Positions 23,501-33,383 of a DNA stretch of 64,000 nt are shown one piece after another. A model generated the notes under the pieces. It saw only the letters and a program-made list of their open reading frames with translations. It searched no databases and was not told where the DNA came from. The stretch is taken from contig NC_133230.1 of the NCBI RefSeq assembly GCF_040436345.1, positions 17,432,197 through 17,496,196 on the forward strand, in the 5' to 3' direction. The stretch is from Pagrus major (Eukaryota > Chordata > Actinopteri > Spariformes > Sparidae). A program made the position numbers and the translations under genes. Every line of letters begins with the position of its first letter. Positions within the stretch are counted from its first letter, which is position 1.

Positions 23501-25840
23501 CTTAAATTCAGTTTTTAGGCCTTAAATGTCATTAAATAGGCTCAAATATGAATTTCTGATGTCTTAATTGCCACACAGATGTTATATAATTTCCTTTATC
23601 TAACTTCTGTCTAGTTTCCTTTATGTCTGATACCTGTCAATGCCTCGATTAAATTATATCCTTTTCTTCTTCAGGTTAAGAGAACTGGAAAACCAGCTCC
23701 TCACACTGGAGGCCTCTAAACCCTCAGCACCCCCAGCCCTCAAATTTAAGGTAGGATCCATTATGTGGATGTGTACTACATGACATTACTCTGAAACAAT
23801 AAATAATTGTGATTTACGTTGTTTTGTTGAAAGGATATTTGTTAAGAAGGTCAAACAGCGTCAAACCATGAAATTCCTCATGTAAATATTTATCATAATA
23901 ATGTGATTATTTGTGTCATGATTGACACTATTTTATTAACAATTACATTAAAAAGAACAAGGAGCGAACTTCACATTTTACATGTTGCTCCATCAGGTCC
24001 GCTCTGTGATATAAATGTCCTAAAGGAAGTCTTTGTGGTGGTAGACTGTGGTTTAGCTTTTAACAGCAGCACTAGGACAGAAGCGCTGTTGTGCACTAGG
24101 TATCTTTTAGTTTTTTGGATGTTTATATAATCTTTGCACCTTTTCTCACAGGTGGAAAACTTCTTCTGCATGGGCTCTCCACTGGCGGTGTTCTTGGCCC
24201 TGAGAGGGATCCGCCCCGGCACCAGCTGCCACCAGGACCACATCCTTCCCACCGCCATCTGCAGCAGGCTCTTCAATGTCTTCCACCCCACAGACCCTGT
24301 GGTCAGTCCCCCTTGATTGCTCCAGCTTTTACAGATGCTGTCTCTCACTCAGGGTTATGACAGCAAGTCATCATTTCCTTTTGTCGTTTCTTTTCATTTA
24401 GGGTGTGATTTATAAGCAGGAGTTTGCTGTTTTTACTGGACTTGCCATTTTCCACTGTGCTCTGCTAACAGGAACCAGATTTGTAACTCACACTGTTTAC
24501 ATTAAAAATGTGCAGAAGTTCAGTCATTTATCTGTAGTTTTATTTCTTTGTTCAGGCCTACAGACTGGAACCCCTCATCCTCAAACATTACAGCAATATT
24601 GCCCCTGTTCAGATACACTGGTAAGGACATGAATCTTACCTCTTATGACATTTAATGTTATCCCTTGTTTGTACACACACAGATTGTATGTATGTTCTGA
24701 ATATTTGTTTTCTTTTATCTATCAGGTGTAGTGCCACTAACCCCACATCCTACGATGAGGTCCGACCGACCTTCCTGAACCCAGTCAAAGACCCAACATC
24801 TGACACTGAGAGCATCCCCAGCCCCAGCACGTCTCCTGTCCTCCCCCGCAGACACTATGGAGAGTCCATAACCAGTTTGGGCAAGGCCAGCATACTTGGT
24901 AAGACATTACCATCACTTCTCAACTTGTTGTCCACACTTAGCTCTGATGGTGTACATAATTAGAACAGTCCGTTATGAAGAAGAGTCTCATTCCCAACTA
25001 GTCACTAGTAAAAACTAAGGCAATAAAATACATTAAAAGCTGAGACACCCTAATTTAAACCCAGGCTAATTCAGAGCTGAGCATAATCAATTTTACTCTC
25101 CTATTTCATAGGTGAAATCTATTGTTTCCAGTGAGGTCCATCATCTGTAGTAATGTAAAGGCTCACTTTGACAACAGCACTATGTCAACAGTGCCATCAT
25201 GTGGACAGATGGAAATGTTAGCTCATACACTTTGCCTAGACTGTTAAATACATTTAATTAGAGAGTTGAAAAAAGAAACAAAAGTAAGTATTTCAGTCTT
25301 GTCCTAAACCACATCCCATCCAACATATCTCTTTTTTTCTCTCTCTCTCACTATCCACACTCAACGTAGGAGCGGCGAGCATAGGGAAGGGCATTGGAGG
25401 CATCCTCTTCTCACGTTTCTCCCGCTCCAACAGCCAGCCCTCAGTGTCTTTAGGTCTTGACGGAGGGTCAAACACTGAGGAAGAGGAGCAGAAGCGAACA
25501 GAAAGCCAGTCAGCATACGGCCTCTCCACCATGGCTCGGCCCACCTCACCCACTGCTGACACTTCACGTTAGTTCACCTGACCTATCCGACACAAAACAA
25601 TGTCAAGTCTCACATGAGAGGGTATTATAATGTCTCTTTTTGTGCCTTACAGTGGAACTGGAGCGGCGCATCGACTTTGAGCTCCGAGAGGGTCTGGTTG
25701 AGAGTCGCTATTGGTCAGCAGTGACCTCACACACAGGCTACTGGGTCTCACATGACATCGCACTCTTCCTGTTGACCTTCATATACAAGCAGAAGACGCC
25801 ACCATCTGACCTGGCAGAAGATACTCCAGACCCGGACTGA
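4714..25840 (+). CDS. ddhd1: ddhd1, phosphatidic-acid-preferring phospholipase A1 (13 coding exons)
   Basis: Span of the complete gene; the 13 exons are listed separately and total 2583 nt, giving 860 residues plus stop, all joining in frame through GT-AG sites. Human DDHD1 is about 870-900 residues. The enzyme is an intracellular lipase that removes the sn-1 acyl chain, preferring phosphatidic acid, and acts in the cytosol and at mitochondria; human loss causes spastic paraplegia SPG28. Visible parts are a variable acidic and Ser-rich N-terminus (1-130), a WWE-like block rich in W, Y and K at about 136-170 (VRWFYKEDKKTWKPF), the lipase core with the nucleophile motif SHSLG at 524-528 (Ser526, bases 22566-22568), and a C-terminal DDHD domain at about 600-845. 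DDHD1 lacks the SAM domain of DDHD2, as here. fermt2 follows in the same orientation. Confidence 0.97.
5513..7474 (+). other. ddhd1: ddhd1 intron 1
   Basis: Intron between a GTGAGT donor and an ACAG acceptor. It contains only short open frames and a small GA run at 6204-6214. No recognisable gene or mobile element was seen. Confidence 0.85.
7475..7651 (+). CDS. ddhd1: ddhd1 coding exon 2
   Basis: Residues 267-325. It begins with the conserved run IPVMRGQWFIDGTW and continues through EEEESDLIEQEHL. Acceptor ACAG at 7471-7474 and donor GTGAGA at 7652. Phase 1 on both sides (2+174+1 bases), matching the human exon boundary. Confidence 0.96.
9273..9512 (-). mobile_element. tRNA-derived SINE
   Basis: Read on the - strand, the segment opens with a tRNA-like head: GGCTCAGTAGGTAGAG resembles a Pol III A box (around 9486-9502) and GGTTCAGTGCC (9454-9464) resembles a B box. 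The body matches a very common teleost dispersed repeat containing AAAGCGCTTTA-like and CATTCATGCACTG-like blocks. The B box has diverged from GGTTCGANTCC, suggesting an old, inactive copy. The family name was not determined. Confidence 0.65.
12222..12922. mobile_element. Foldback element with about 265-nt inverted arms
   Basis: The left arm (12222-12490) and right arm (about 12640-12922) are imperfect reverse complements. The ends read AAAGCTTGGCCCTATATTTA and, on the other strand, AAACCTCGGCCCTATATTTA. Further matched blocks include CACTAAAAGTG, GGCTGAGGTTGT, CTGACAACATTA and AACCAGAAACACA. There is no transposase, so this is a non-autonomous element with long terminal inverted repeats. No clear target duplication is visible. 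Confidence 0.75.
14426..14889. mobile_element. TTAA-flanked foldback MITE, copy 1
   Basis: The right end is TTAA at 14886-14889 preceded by GGTCAACTTCTCCT. The left end is a mutated ATAA at 14426-14429 followed by AGGGTTAGTTCA. The interior is palindromic: GCAGCATTCTCCAAAACAAC on the left matches the reverse complement of the right side, and both sides carry TTGTTTTAAAA. It shares blocks with the copy at 32427-32984. It is non-coding and probably moved by a piggyBac-type transposase, inferred from the TTAA. Confidence 0.65.
17282..17410 (+). CDS. ddhd1: ddhd1 coding exon 3
   Basis: Residues 326-368, containing the conserved run HVDWHSVDEVYLYSDATTSK and ending in KLGFSK. Acceptor CTACAG and donor GTTTGT at 17411 (a weak but valid GT donor). 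A CACT tandem repeat sits in the polypyrimidine tract at about 17238-17260. Confidence 0.96.
17411..18851 (+). other. ddhd1: ddhd1 intron 3 with teleost repeat fragments
   Basis: Contains two stretches I recognise as widespread teleost dispersed repeats. One is a tail near 17640-17780 ending GTGAAAACATAGCCTCCTTG and then GCAGAGG. The other lies at about 17900-18100 and includes CAATCCATGCATTAGTTGTT and a later GCTAGC-like motif. Families were not assigned. No additional exon was seen. Confidence 0.6.
18852..18999 (+). CDS. ddhd1: ddhd1 coding exon 4
   Basis: Residues 369-417. It carries SSSGTRLHRGYVEEA and HVVFVVHGIGQKMDQGRII, the start of the alpha/beta-hydrolase-like lipase core. Acceptor TCTAG and donor GTGAGT at 19000. 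It ends two bases into a Met codon completed by exon 5. Confidence 0.96.
19000..21839 (+). other. ddhd1: ddhd1 intron 4
   Basis: A 2.8-kb intron. Open frames on either strand are short and lack supporting splice or protein similarity. No repeat with clear ends was identified. Confidence 0.8.
21840..21949 (+). CDS. ddhd1: ddhd1 coding exon 5
   Basis: Residues 418-454, including RKMEEKHFSEHNDEHVEFLP and WRSKL. Acceptor TTCAG at 21839 and donor GTAAGT at 21950. Length 110 (1+108+1). Confidence 0.96.
22268..22374 (+). CDS. ddhd1: ddhd1 coding exon 6
   Basis: Residues 455-490, with VDSITPDKVRGLRDLLNSSA and MDIMYYNSPLYRDE. Acceptor TGTAG and donor GTGAGT at 22375. It ends on a complete codon. Confidence 0.96.
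22461..22723 (+). CDS. ddhd1: ddhd1 coding exon 7, catalytic serine
   Basis: Residues 491-577. It contains the nucleophile elbow GGKVSIVSHSLGCVITYDIM; the expected catalytic residue is Ser526, encoded TCC at 22566-22568. The C-terminal half (EEELDLRWMSYEERHLLEQL) is a charged helical segment. Acceptor TCCAG and donor GTAGAG at 22724. Confidence 0.97.
22724..24151 (+). other. ddhd1: ddhd1 introns 7 and 8
   Basis: Two introns, 22724-23674 and 23751-24151, flanking the 76-base exon 8. Nothing beyond AT-rich intronic sequence was recognised. Confidence 0.8.
23675..23750 (+). CDS. ddhd1: ddhd1 coding exon 8
   Basis: Residues 578-603: a short coiled-coil-like segment (LRELENQLLTLEA) followed by PALKFK, which leads into the DDHD domain. 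Acceptor TTCAG and donor GTAGGA at 23751. Only 76 bases, but both joins keep the frame. Confidence 0.93.
24152..24301 (+). CDS. ddhd1: ddhd1 coding exon 9, start of DDHD domain
   Basis: Residues 604-653: VENFFCMGSPLAVFLALRGI, then QDHILPTAICSRLFNVFHPT and DPV. The Asp residues in QDHIL and PTDPV are among those that give the DDHD domain its name. Acceptor CACAG and donor GTCAGT at 24302. Confidence 0.96.
24556..24620 (+). CDS. ddhd1: ddhd1 coding exon 10
   Basis: Residues 654-674: AYRLEPLILKHYSNIAPVQI. Acceptor TTCAG and donor GTAAGG at 24621. It ends within the Trp codon completed by exon 11. Confidence 0.95.
24726..24898 (+). CDS. ddhd1: ddhd1 coding exon 11
   Basis: Residues 675-732. It contains FLNPVKDPTSDTE, a Ser/Pro-rich stretch (SIPSPSTSPVL) and the conserved RRHYGESITSLGKASILG. 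Acceptor ATCAG and donor GTAAGA at 24899. Confidence 0.95.
24899..25369 (+). other. ddhd1: ddhd1 intron 11
   Basis: A 471-base intron with a polypyrimidine tract (T and CT runs near 25330-25350) before the acceptor CGTAG. No feature of its own was seen. Confidence 0.8.
25370..25567 (+). CDS. ddhd1: ddhd1 coding exon 12
   Basis: Residues 733-798: AASIGKGIGGILFSRFSRSN followed by a divergent Ser/Glu/Gln-rich loop. Acceptor CGTAG and donor GTTAGT at 25568. Reading through the donor would give a stop two codons later, so splicing is required to reach the conserved last exon. Confidence 0.94.
25653..25840 (+). CDS. ddhd1: ddhd1 coding exon 13 and stop
   Basis: Residues 799-860 and TGA at 25838-25840. 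It contains RIDFELREGLVESRYWSAVT and SHTGYWVSHDIALFLLTFIY, the end of the DDHD domain with its His-Asp pair. Acceptor TTACAG at 25647-25652. The tail after FIYK is short, acidic and poorly conserved. Confidence 0.97.
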
Positions 25841-28800
25841 GGCAGCACATTTCTTACAACACATTCACACTTGAATGGTGTCTTATATCCTTGAAGAGGT
25901 CATCTTCTTGATGAGACACAAAAAGAAACATTTATTTTTCATGCACAAAAACTTCTCAAATACACTAATCATCTCTTTACCTAAAGCTCCCTGTGATCCA
26001 GCTCTTTTAACACTTGGGAGTAATTATTGACCAACTGACCTAATTCCAAGACGTGCATTTTGGTCTCTTTTTGTGTAGTTTGTACACAATTGCACACCCT
26101 AAGGGTGACAGTGTTGGACAAGGAACCCCTAAGGAGGTGCACCCTTTTCCAGTATGACCACGAGCTACATATAAACACAGAATATGATACTAATGAGTTG
26201 GATGCATGGATTTTGTTGCACCCAAAGGAAGAGAACTTTAACTTCATTTCCAAGTCTTGAACCTTAAACAGCCTGTTGATAAAGTGTCCAAATGTTCTCC
26301 TGGTAATCACTGCTTACATCCAGCCTCTCTCCATCAGACTCATTCTGGAGCCTTGTGACACACTTGCCTGACCCTCCGTCATTGAGGCCTCGAGTTCTGT
26401 TTTTTTTTTTTTTTTACAAGGAGAGAGAAATATAATTGTCACAAAACAGAAGTTTATCTTTAAAATAGAGTACTACATCTAAAAAGAAACTTAATGCTAA
26501 CAAGCAAATGCAATGCCTTTCAAAATTAGCCAAATATTATTGTTCATGCAGAATATTTCTGTTTAGTTTTTCTTAAAAACGTAGGGCATTATCCCTTTAA
26601 TAATGTTTTGGAAGTACAAAGACAGACATAACAAACATGCTATTTTCAGTTTGTTTTTCTTCCACTATTATTTATTTTTTTATGTTCGCCTCTTTTTAAC
26701 ATTGTTTGACTCTTGACATAGATATGCACCAAAAGAAAACATGAGCTAAACTCCACTTTTATATTCTACACAGTCAACAAAAAGATAGTTCCTTTTGTGT
26801 TTAGTTTCCTGCAACTAAACAGTACATTTTTTGTTAAAGGACCAGGGACAAAATGTCTCTTGCAGCAGATCATTGCATCATCAGTGTCCATGTTACGTTA
26901 ACACACAGGTTTACAGCCACATGTATCATGACATGCATATAAATGTTCTTTAACAAAATCTCTTGGTGATGTCATTTAAAAGACAAGAGGCCTCACTCAC
27001 AAACCATACTTCTATCTTAAGGACATGTTATGGAGAGAGTTTTCTGTGCTATATCTTTATATTGATATCTAGAGGAAATCAGTGGTGTATTTTTTCTTAA
27101 AAAAAGAAATATTTTTCCTAGAGATTTTCAGGCTCTTGTGGACAGACAACCCAGATCTCATCTTTGGGAAAATGGGATCCAAACTTGCGGCCAAATAACA
27201 TTTATGTGTCTCGCTTATTAGCTACTCGGCTTTACTAATGCTAAGGCTAACTCCTATGATAAAGAAATTGCCCTCGGGTAAAGGTGAAAGTAGCTGCTCT
27301 TTTATTTATGATACGTTGCACGCAAAAAGTTAATTGAATCTTGTTTGCCTTTTTCGTGACCAATTCACTTCGCCCCTTTTGAGCAATGCATATGTCAGCT
27401 TGTCTTTTTATCCGTGTGGAAAAAAAGGTTTCTTTAGTCTTAAATTTGTGTTTTTTCACACTAGATGTCTCCTTGCCTAATTGATAAATTTACTCCCAAA
27501 AAGAGAAACAAATGTGGACAACTGGAGGCAGCAAATTATACACTTTGTTCACTGATAATAACTTTTGCTGCTTGTCATGACTAATGCCTTCGCTTTGTCA
27601 GAGCAAAAACAAAATTACTCCAGTAATGATGAATTGTATGCCTGTCAAATGTGGTCCTTTTTAAAAAAAAAGAAAAGAAAAAAACACGCCCAGCAGAAGT
27701 TACAAAACACACACAATTTGCATGGACTTAATCGTAAATTGAATGAACAAGAAGACATTGCAGAGAGTGCCAACACACATCTAAGAAACTGCTTTGTGGT
27801 CTTTATTGAGTAGAAACCACACGTGATTGTTTATGGATTTCAAATCATTTGTAAGACATTTGCAATGGATGAAGAAATGGAATCAGATTTTTCTGGGGTT
27901 AGTTACATGTGACAGACTCGATTCTTGTCAGTGTCAAATTTTCTCTGTGTCCTGCTTGTTACAATGTTGTAGTTATCAACAAGCTTCTTTTTAATTTTGC
28001 TATGGTGCAAGCTGCTGGTTTACTGTTCCACACAATCAAGGGCTGTTGACTGGTCCACCACTGATTGGAATCCATTTATTGGGTTTTAACGTTCTTATGC
28101 AAAGGCCTACTTTCTGAAACCAGATAGGTGACCGGGAAGTAAGCAGGGACAAATAAGGGAGAGGGATATGAAAGTGTTCATCAGCTATGGATTGCACAGA
28201 AAATTTTAAGACAAAAGCCCGATGATTTTATTTGTTGTGCTGAGCATGTTTTGCATTAGATGCAGAAAGCAGTTTTAACATGTTACTTGGAAGGCAGGCA
28301 TGAAATTTACTTTATAGACCTTAGACATGTAATGCAAAATACAAGGACATTTCCATGTTGCCTCTCCATCTTGAAGTCACACAGTGCGGGTTCAGACACA
28401 GCAAATATTGTAGGAGTGTGGACAGACCATCTTGTTAAAAACAATGTTCCTGCCAGTCTCTGTGATTTGGCTGTATGTGAAATTTTTCCATTCTCTTGAT
28501 TCAAGCACAGATTTTCAACTGTACTCACTTTGCCTGTTACAAAAGAAACAAAATGTCAAGATACATTGTACTTTTGACTATATGAGCATTTAACGCACAG
28601 CATTTTGAATGATGACAATATTTTTTTCTTGTTAAAGGCACCATAAGCATCAGGGAAATGTCTGCTGTTACATGTTTCGTAACACTGTTGTTGACACCAC
28701 TTTGAAGCCATTATTAACCCTCAAAGACCGAGAGAGCTGCTGGCGGCTAAAAATATCTATTGTTCTGAAACGTTTAATTACTTTTGAACCGCTAATCTAT

Positions 28801-29600
28801 CCATATGCTTTAAAAACTCAAGTAAAGCAGAGTTTTTTGTCTTGTTTTTGGGCATTCGGTGAACATTTTTACAGCACCATTATCTGTTGCATTGATTCGT
28901 CAAGAAAACCCATGTAGTTTCTTCTTCTGGGACAACAGGCAATGGTTGTAGCTGAGCTACTTTTGTTGTTCATGTTTAATGGATAATATATTTCTCTGAA
29001 ACAAGTCACTTTTGTTTCAGTGTCCTCTGTTATGACCTTTCTATTTACTCTCTGAACTTTTTTGGACTACATGGTCAATAAATTAAAAACAATAATAAAT
29101 AATTGGCCGTAACTTGCTTACATCCATTCTTAGACAAAGCAAATGCAAAAAATTGGGATTTTAAATTTGCCCGACTGACACTTAAGGTTCACCTGAGTCA
29201 ATTATTGTATGGCCTTTGATGCTGACTGCTAGAATAGGAAAAACAATAAATACAGTAGAGTCAGGCAGCCCCAAAACTTGTTCTAGGTCTTTGAGGGTTA
29301 AGTAAAAGAATGAATCGCTGTCATGTATGCGTCTTTGAAAATGTTCCAATGTTAATGCTGAGGGGCCTGCAGCCATATGTTATCAATCACTGGGTGAGAA
29401 AGAGAAATACGTATTGAATGAAATGTGTTCAATTTGTGTCAAGGTACCACTGTTGCTGTAACTTTGAATGGAAGTCTGGAAAAGTGTTTTTTGTCTGTCC
29501 TTAGAGCTGTGCAATAACCCATGCCTGTAATGGATTCTAACTGCCATCCAAAGCACTGTATTTATTTCCTTTTATTAAAGCATTTCTTTTTTGGATACAA
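25841..29600 (+). other. ddhd1: Probable ddhd1 3' UTR (3' end inferred)
   Basis: No exon follows the stop codon and the sequence is AT-rich with long T and A runs (for example T16 at 26400-26415). Candidate poly(A) signals are AATAAA at 29077, 29094 and 29245, all inside the MITE at 28714-29301, and ATTAAA at 29574. I did not notice AATAAA between the stop and 28700. The true end is uncertain; it may lie within the MITE or just after 29580. Confidence 0.45.
28714..29301. mobile_element. TTAA-flanked MITE, 588 bp, in ddhd1 3' region
   Basis: TTAA at 28714-28717 and 29298-29301 bracket a perfect 12-bp terminal inverted repeat: CCCTCAAAGACC at 28718-28729 and GGTCTTTGAGGG at 29286-29297. No transposase is encoded. 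The termini differ from the AGG(G/A)..AGTTCA type of the other TTAA elements in the window, so it is a separate family, likely also piggyBac-mobilised. It contains three AATAAA hexamers in the + orientation. Confidence 0.8.
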
Positions 29601-30424
29601 TGGCTACTACTTCTTCTTAATCTGTCACATCCCAACAATCTGTTTTTTGCTGTCGCGTAGGAGGAGAGGTGCTTGACATTTCCAGAGGAAGATGGTCCCA
29701 TTGCTCATTTCCAGGCTGATTTCTTTGGAGGACAATAGAGCTATTTGTTCGTCTGAAACTCAGATCAGATTCTTTCCGAGGCACCCCCCCGATGTGAATA
29801 ACAAAGCTGACTTATAGATCGTGAATGGGCCGCATTGTGATCCTCAAGCGGTCATGGCTTCCACATGAGTTACTCGCGCTTTTATGCTGTTAAGCAACAT
29901 CTGCAGAGGCAAGGCTCACAGATGGGAGCAGTTAGAGCAGAGGTGATTGGCAAAAATAATGCACCGGGCCCTGCTGTTCTGCAGTTTAGCCAGAAGAGGT
30001 CAGTCATCTATAGGTAATGCTGGAACAAAGACCCCTATTGACCATGTTGTCCAGTGCCCTTTCTCTTTTCCTGTTTCCATTTATTGCCCTTACCCCAATT
30101 GAGCTATTTTGACAGTTATTGATGTTTTTATCTATAATTGTGTGACTTGATCAATTATGTTCAAATTGGCAGAAAATACATAAAAAGTGTTACTTGCGTG
30201 CCCAGTTAAATATTACACTAACTGCAATCAAAAATGCTGAAAAACTTACTTTTAGTTTTTCTAAAGATGACTCATGCAGACAGTGTAAACCTCTTGAAGC
30301 TGTCCCCTTGCATCATCCAACCTTATGCCTCCTCCTTCACCTCCTCCCTCCCTCATCATCCACATCATCATCATCAGCAGCGGCAGCCGAGCCAGCCAAG
30401 CCTCCCTATCTGAATCCCCTGCTC

Positions 30425-30780
30425 TGCATCTGACTCAAATGTTTACTCTGCAATTAAAACAAAGCCTATAAAAGGCAACGGGTCGGGTGCCAGACACCGA
30501 CGAGGGGGTCGGAGCTGCGGGGAGAGTTTATAAATTGCTTTGATGCCGAGTGCAGTGTGAGGGCCCAGATTCCTGAGCTGGAGGATTGGAGCTGAGCGAG
30601 TTCACCGGGGGACCGAGCCAGAAACGCTGATGATTCATAGGTCTTCGCTGCAGACCACTTGGAGAGTGTGTGTTGGGGTGTGTATTGTGCTTTGGAAAGA
30701 AAGGAGACAGCAGCACTTCTCTCGCTCCATTTTTTCCCCCCTCAGCCTGTCATTTGTGCAATAATTTGATTGAATGCAGG
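30425..30780 (+). promoter_or_regulatory. Candidate TATA promoter / non-coding first exon
   Basis: A consensus TATAAAAG box (30467-30474) is preceded by a FOX-like TGTTTAC (30439-30445) and an AACAAAG motif (30458-30464), and followed by a locally GC-rich segment. A possible splice donor, CAG followed by GTATAA, lies at about 30777-30785. No long ORF follows. It could be an alternative fermt2 first exon, a non-coding RNA promoter or an enhancer. Assigned from motifs only. Confidence 0.3.
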
Positions 30781-31399
30781 TATAAAATATCATCATTCAT
30801 CTGCAGCGGTGAAGACGTGAGCAACAACCTGCAAAAGATATCATCCGAAGGGATGAAGGAAGCCAGGATCTGCACACACTGATGACAAGCTATTACATTT
30901 TTTTACAGTGAGCCCCGCGCATGCTGTCATCCCAGATACAGATGACGACGTCCCATAACAATTTTGAATGTGGTGCTGGGCGAAAAAAAACTTTAAAGCT
31001 GTCATATTGTACAATTAAGCAGTTGTAGGTGCTATATAAATACTGTGAAAGCATCAACACGTTCAATCTACAGAGAAATGCACACATTCAGAAACTGTGC
31101 CTTTAAAGGAGTCGTCAGGACTTCCATTAGGTTGTGATGTCACAAATGTACAGTCACCGCCCTCGGCAAAGACCCCAGTATTTCCAAGGTTGCAAAAACC
31201 AGACAGATATTATCCGAAAACATGGTGGGCGGTGCCTGCTTGGGCCTGTGAGGACTGACCAATCAGAGCAAACTGGGCTTTTCAGAAGGGGAGGGGCGTT
31301 AAAGACACAGGCACTAAAACAGAGTGTTCATACAGAGGTAGAGGTGGTTTACTAATACTTTAGTTCATCTGTTGGGTGGCTTTTGAATCTCCTCCAGGG

Positions 31400-31640
31400 G
31401 ATTAATATAGTTTTATCCATATAATATTGCATCATAATGTATTTGTTGATTCTATTTTGTGTTAACCTAAATCTGCAAAGTAACTAATAAGTTAGTAAAG
31501 AGTAAAAAGTAAGATATTTGCCTCTGAATTGTAGTGGAAAAGAAATATAAACTAGCAAAAGATGGAACGTACCAGTAGGACAAAGTACAAGTACCTCAAA
31601 ATTGTACTGAGTAAATGTACTTAGTTACTTTCCACTACTG
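31400..31640 (+). repeat. Widespread teleost dispersed repeat fragment
   Basis: The segment carries blocks that I recognise from a very abundant teleost repeat: GCCTCTGAATTGTAGTGGAA, AGTACAAGTACCTCAAAATT and TACTTAGTTACTTTCCACTA near its right end. The left boundary is uncertain. No coding capacity. Confidence 0.6.
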
Positions 31641-32426
31641 AACATTAGTACAACGTGGGAACACCTTTACTTTCCTTTCCTTCTCCACTCTGTAAGATGA
31701 TATGTTTTATTGTCATTACATTACACATCAGAGGTTAATATTGCACTTTTACTTTCAAGGTTCTTATTACGCTCCAGAAGAATATAAAATAATATTTTAT
31801 ATGATATAACATGATGAAATATAATGGCTTTTTCTACTTTAAAACCCCAAAGAGTTCTGAACTAGTTGCCTCCACATGGAACAGCCACAGCCCTATAGTA
31901 AAATCCTCCTTAAATATATGTGATGTGTCAGGACTGAAAGCAGATGTGTGTGTACATTGGCTAATTTCTACTCTTCACAGTCTTCCACTGGGGCTTTTTA
32001 GGGTAAAGGCTTTAGTCCACACTGAAGGAAAAATGAATAAACACTTAAAGCAAGGTATTAAGACTGTTAAAGTGACAAAAACAAAAATGTCTTGTTATTC
32101 TGTGCTCTTGCTCCTGGGGCTTACGACCCAAAGGTCCCTGGATGCTGCTGCTGTAAGGCTCAGCAGCACTATATTGCCATAAAAGGCAGCTTGAGATCTT
32201 AACTGCACGTCCATTATCCCGTTGGATTTTGGACTGGAGGGTTGCAGTTTGACCAAATCTGTAATAAAACTCATACACCATCGCAGAGACGCCTTATTCC
32301 ATTCACGTTTAGAGTTATCTTTATCTATGTTAGTAGTAGTTAGTAAGCCAAAGGAGATATTGAATACATGACAGTTTTTCTTGCCATAAGTGAGCTACAG
32401 AAGTGGAAAATTGGAAGAGATGGCTC

Positions 32427-32984
32427 TTAAAGGATAAATTCAGCCAAAAATGAAAATTCAGTCATTATCTACTCAGCCTCATGCTGATGGAAAGTCAGTT
32501 GTCATTTCTGGGGCTTAGTAGATGGGGACTTGTTTTAAAACATAAAAAACAACCTCATAAAACATAATAAAATGGCTACATATAGGTTGTCCGGCATAAT
32601 CCAAGTCTTCTGAAGCCCCAAACAGATCCCAAACTGAGTTGAAAGACAAGCTGTCAAGCTTCAGACTCGGTCTCGCCCTAACGCTTTTAGCTTAGCTGCT
32701 ACGGTGAAGATTTTGACTTAAAAAGGTAGGAAATAACGTCTTCTCCAATCAAATTGGGATTAAGGGCTTCTGGACACTTGGATTTCACCAGACAGGCTGT
32801 CTGGAGCCATTTTATGTTTGTGTTTTGTTGTTTTTTGTTACGTTTTGAAACAAGTCCCCATCTACTTCAGTCGTTTTAGGAGAATGCCGCAACGCTGTTT
32901 TGCCGTGACGCTCCGGGAATGTTTCGTCGACATGGACAGTGGATAACGACCGCGTTTTCATGTTCGGGTGAACTTATCCTTTAA
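32427..32984. mobile_element. TTAA-flanked foldback MITE, copy 2
   Basis: TTAA at 32427-32430 and 32981-32984. The imperfect inverted termini run about 45 bp: AGGATAAATTCAGCC on the left against AGGATAAGTTCACCC on the reverse of the right end, continuing through ATGAAAA and TTATC-ACT blocks. The interior shares GACTTGTTTTAAAAC, AAAATGGCT and GAAGCCCCAA with the copy at 14426-14889. Non-coding. Confidence 0.75.
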
Positions 32985-33383
32985 AGAAAAAGAGAGATTT
33001 TAATGTTTTAATGTTAGATAAAACTATTCATACTGTGGATTTATGCAGATTAAACCCCACCCCAAGGAAAATAAAAACCACATAATTATCTCTGCTGTCT
33101 TTTGTGAGTCACATGAGGGGAATTACTTACCAACTAATGATTTTTTTTTTTAAATAACCATGACTTTTATATCTACAAAAAAGGTCAGAAAAGGGAGAAT
33201 GAACCCACAATTCACATATTTGGGGTGCTTGTGTGTGTTGAGTGTGTGTGTGCCTGTGAGCTGACAGGGGTGGATGGGAGGGGAGTGGGGGGTGACCAGC
33301 TAAGCTCCCAGTCTGAAAGGAAAAGTGGGACTGGAGCACAGTGACGTTATCTGAGGGGAGGGAGGACTGAGAGGGACGGCTGG

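Larger units (their letters stand above)
29602..33380. other. ddhd1-fermt2 intergenic region
   Basis: No protein-coding exon is recognisable. Contents: a candidate TATA promoter at 30467, a CAT/CAG-rich low-complexity patch (30340-30395), a widespread teleost repeat (about 31400-31640), a TTAA-flanked MITE (32427-32984) and sequence leading into the fermt2 promoter. Confidence 0.7.
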
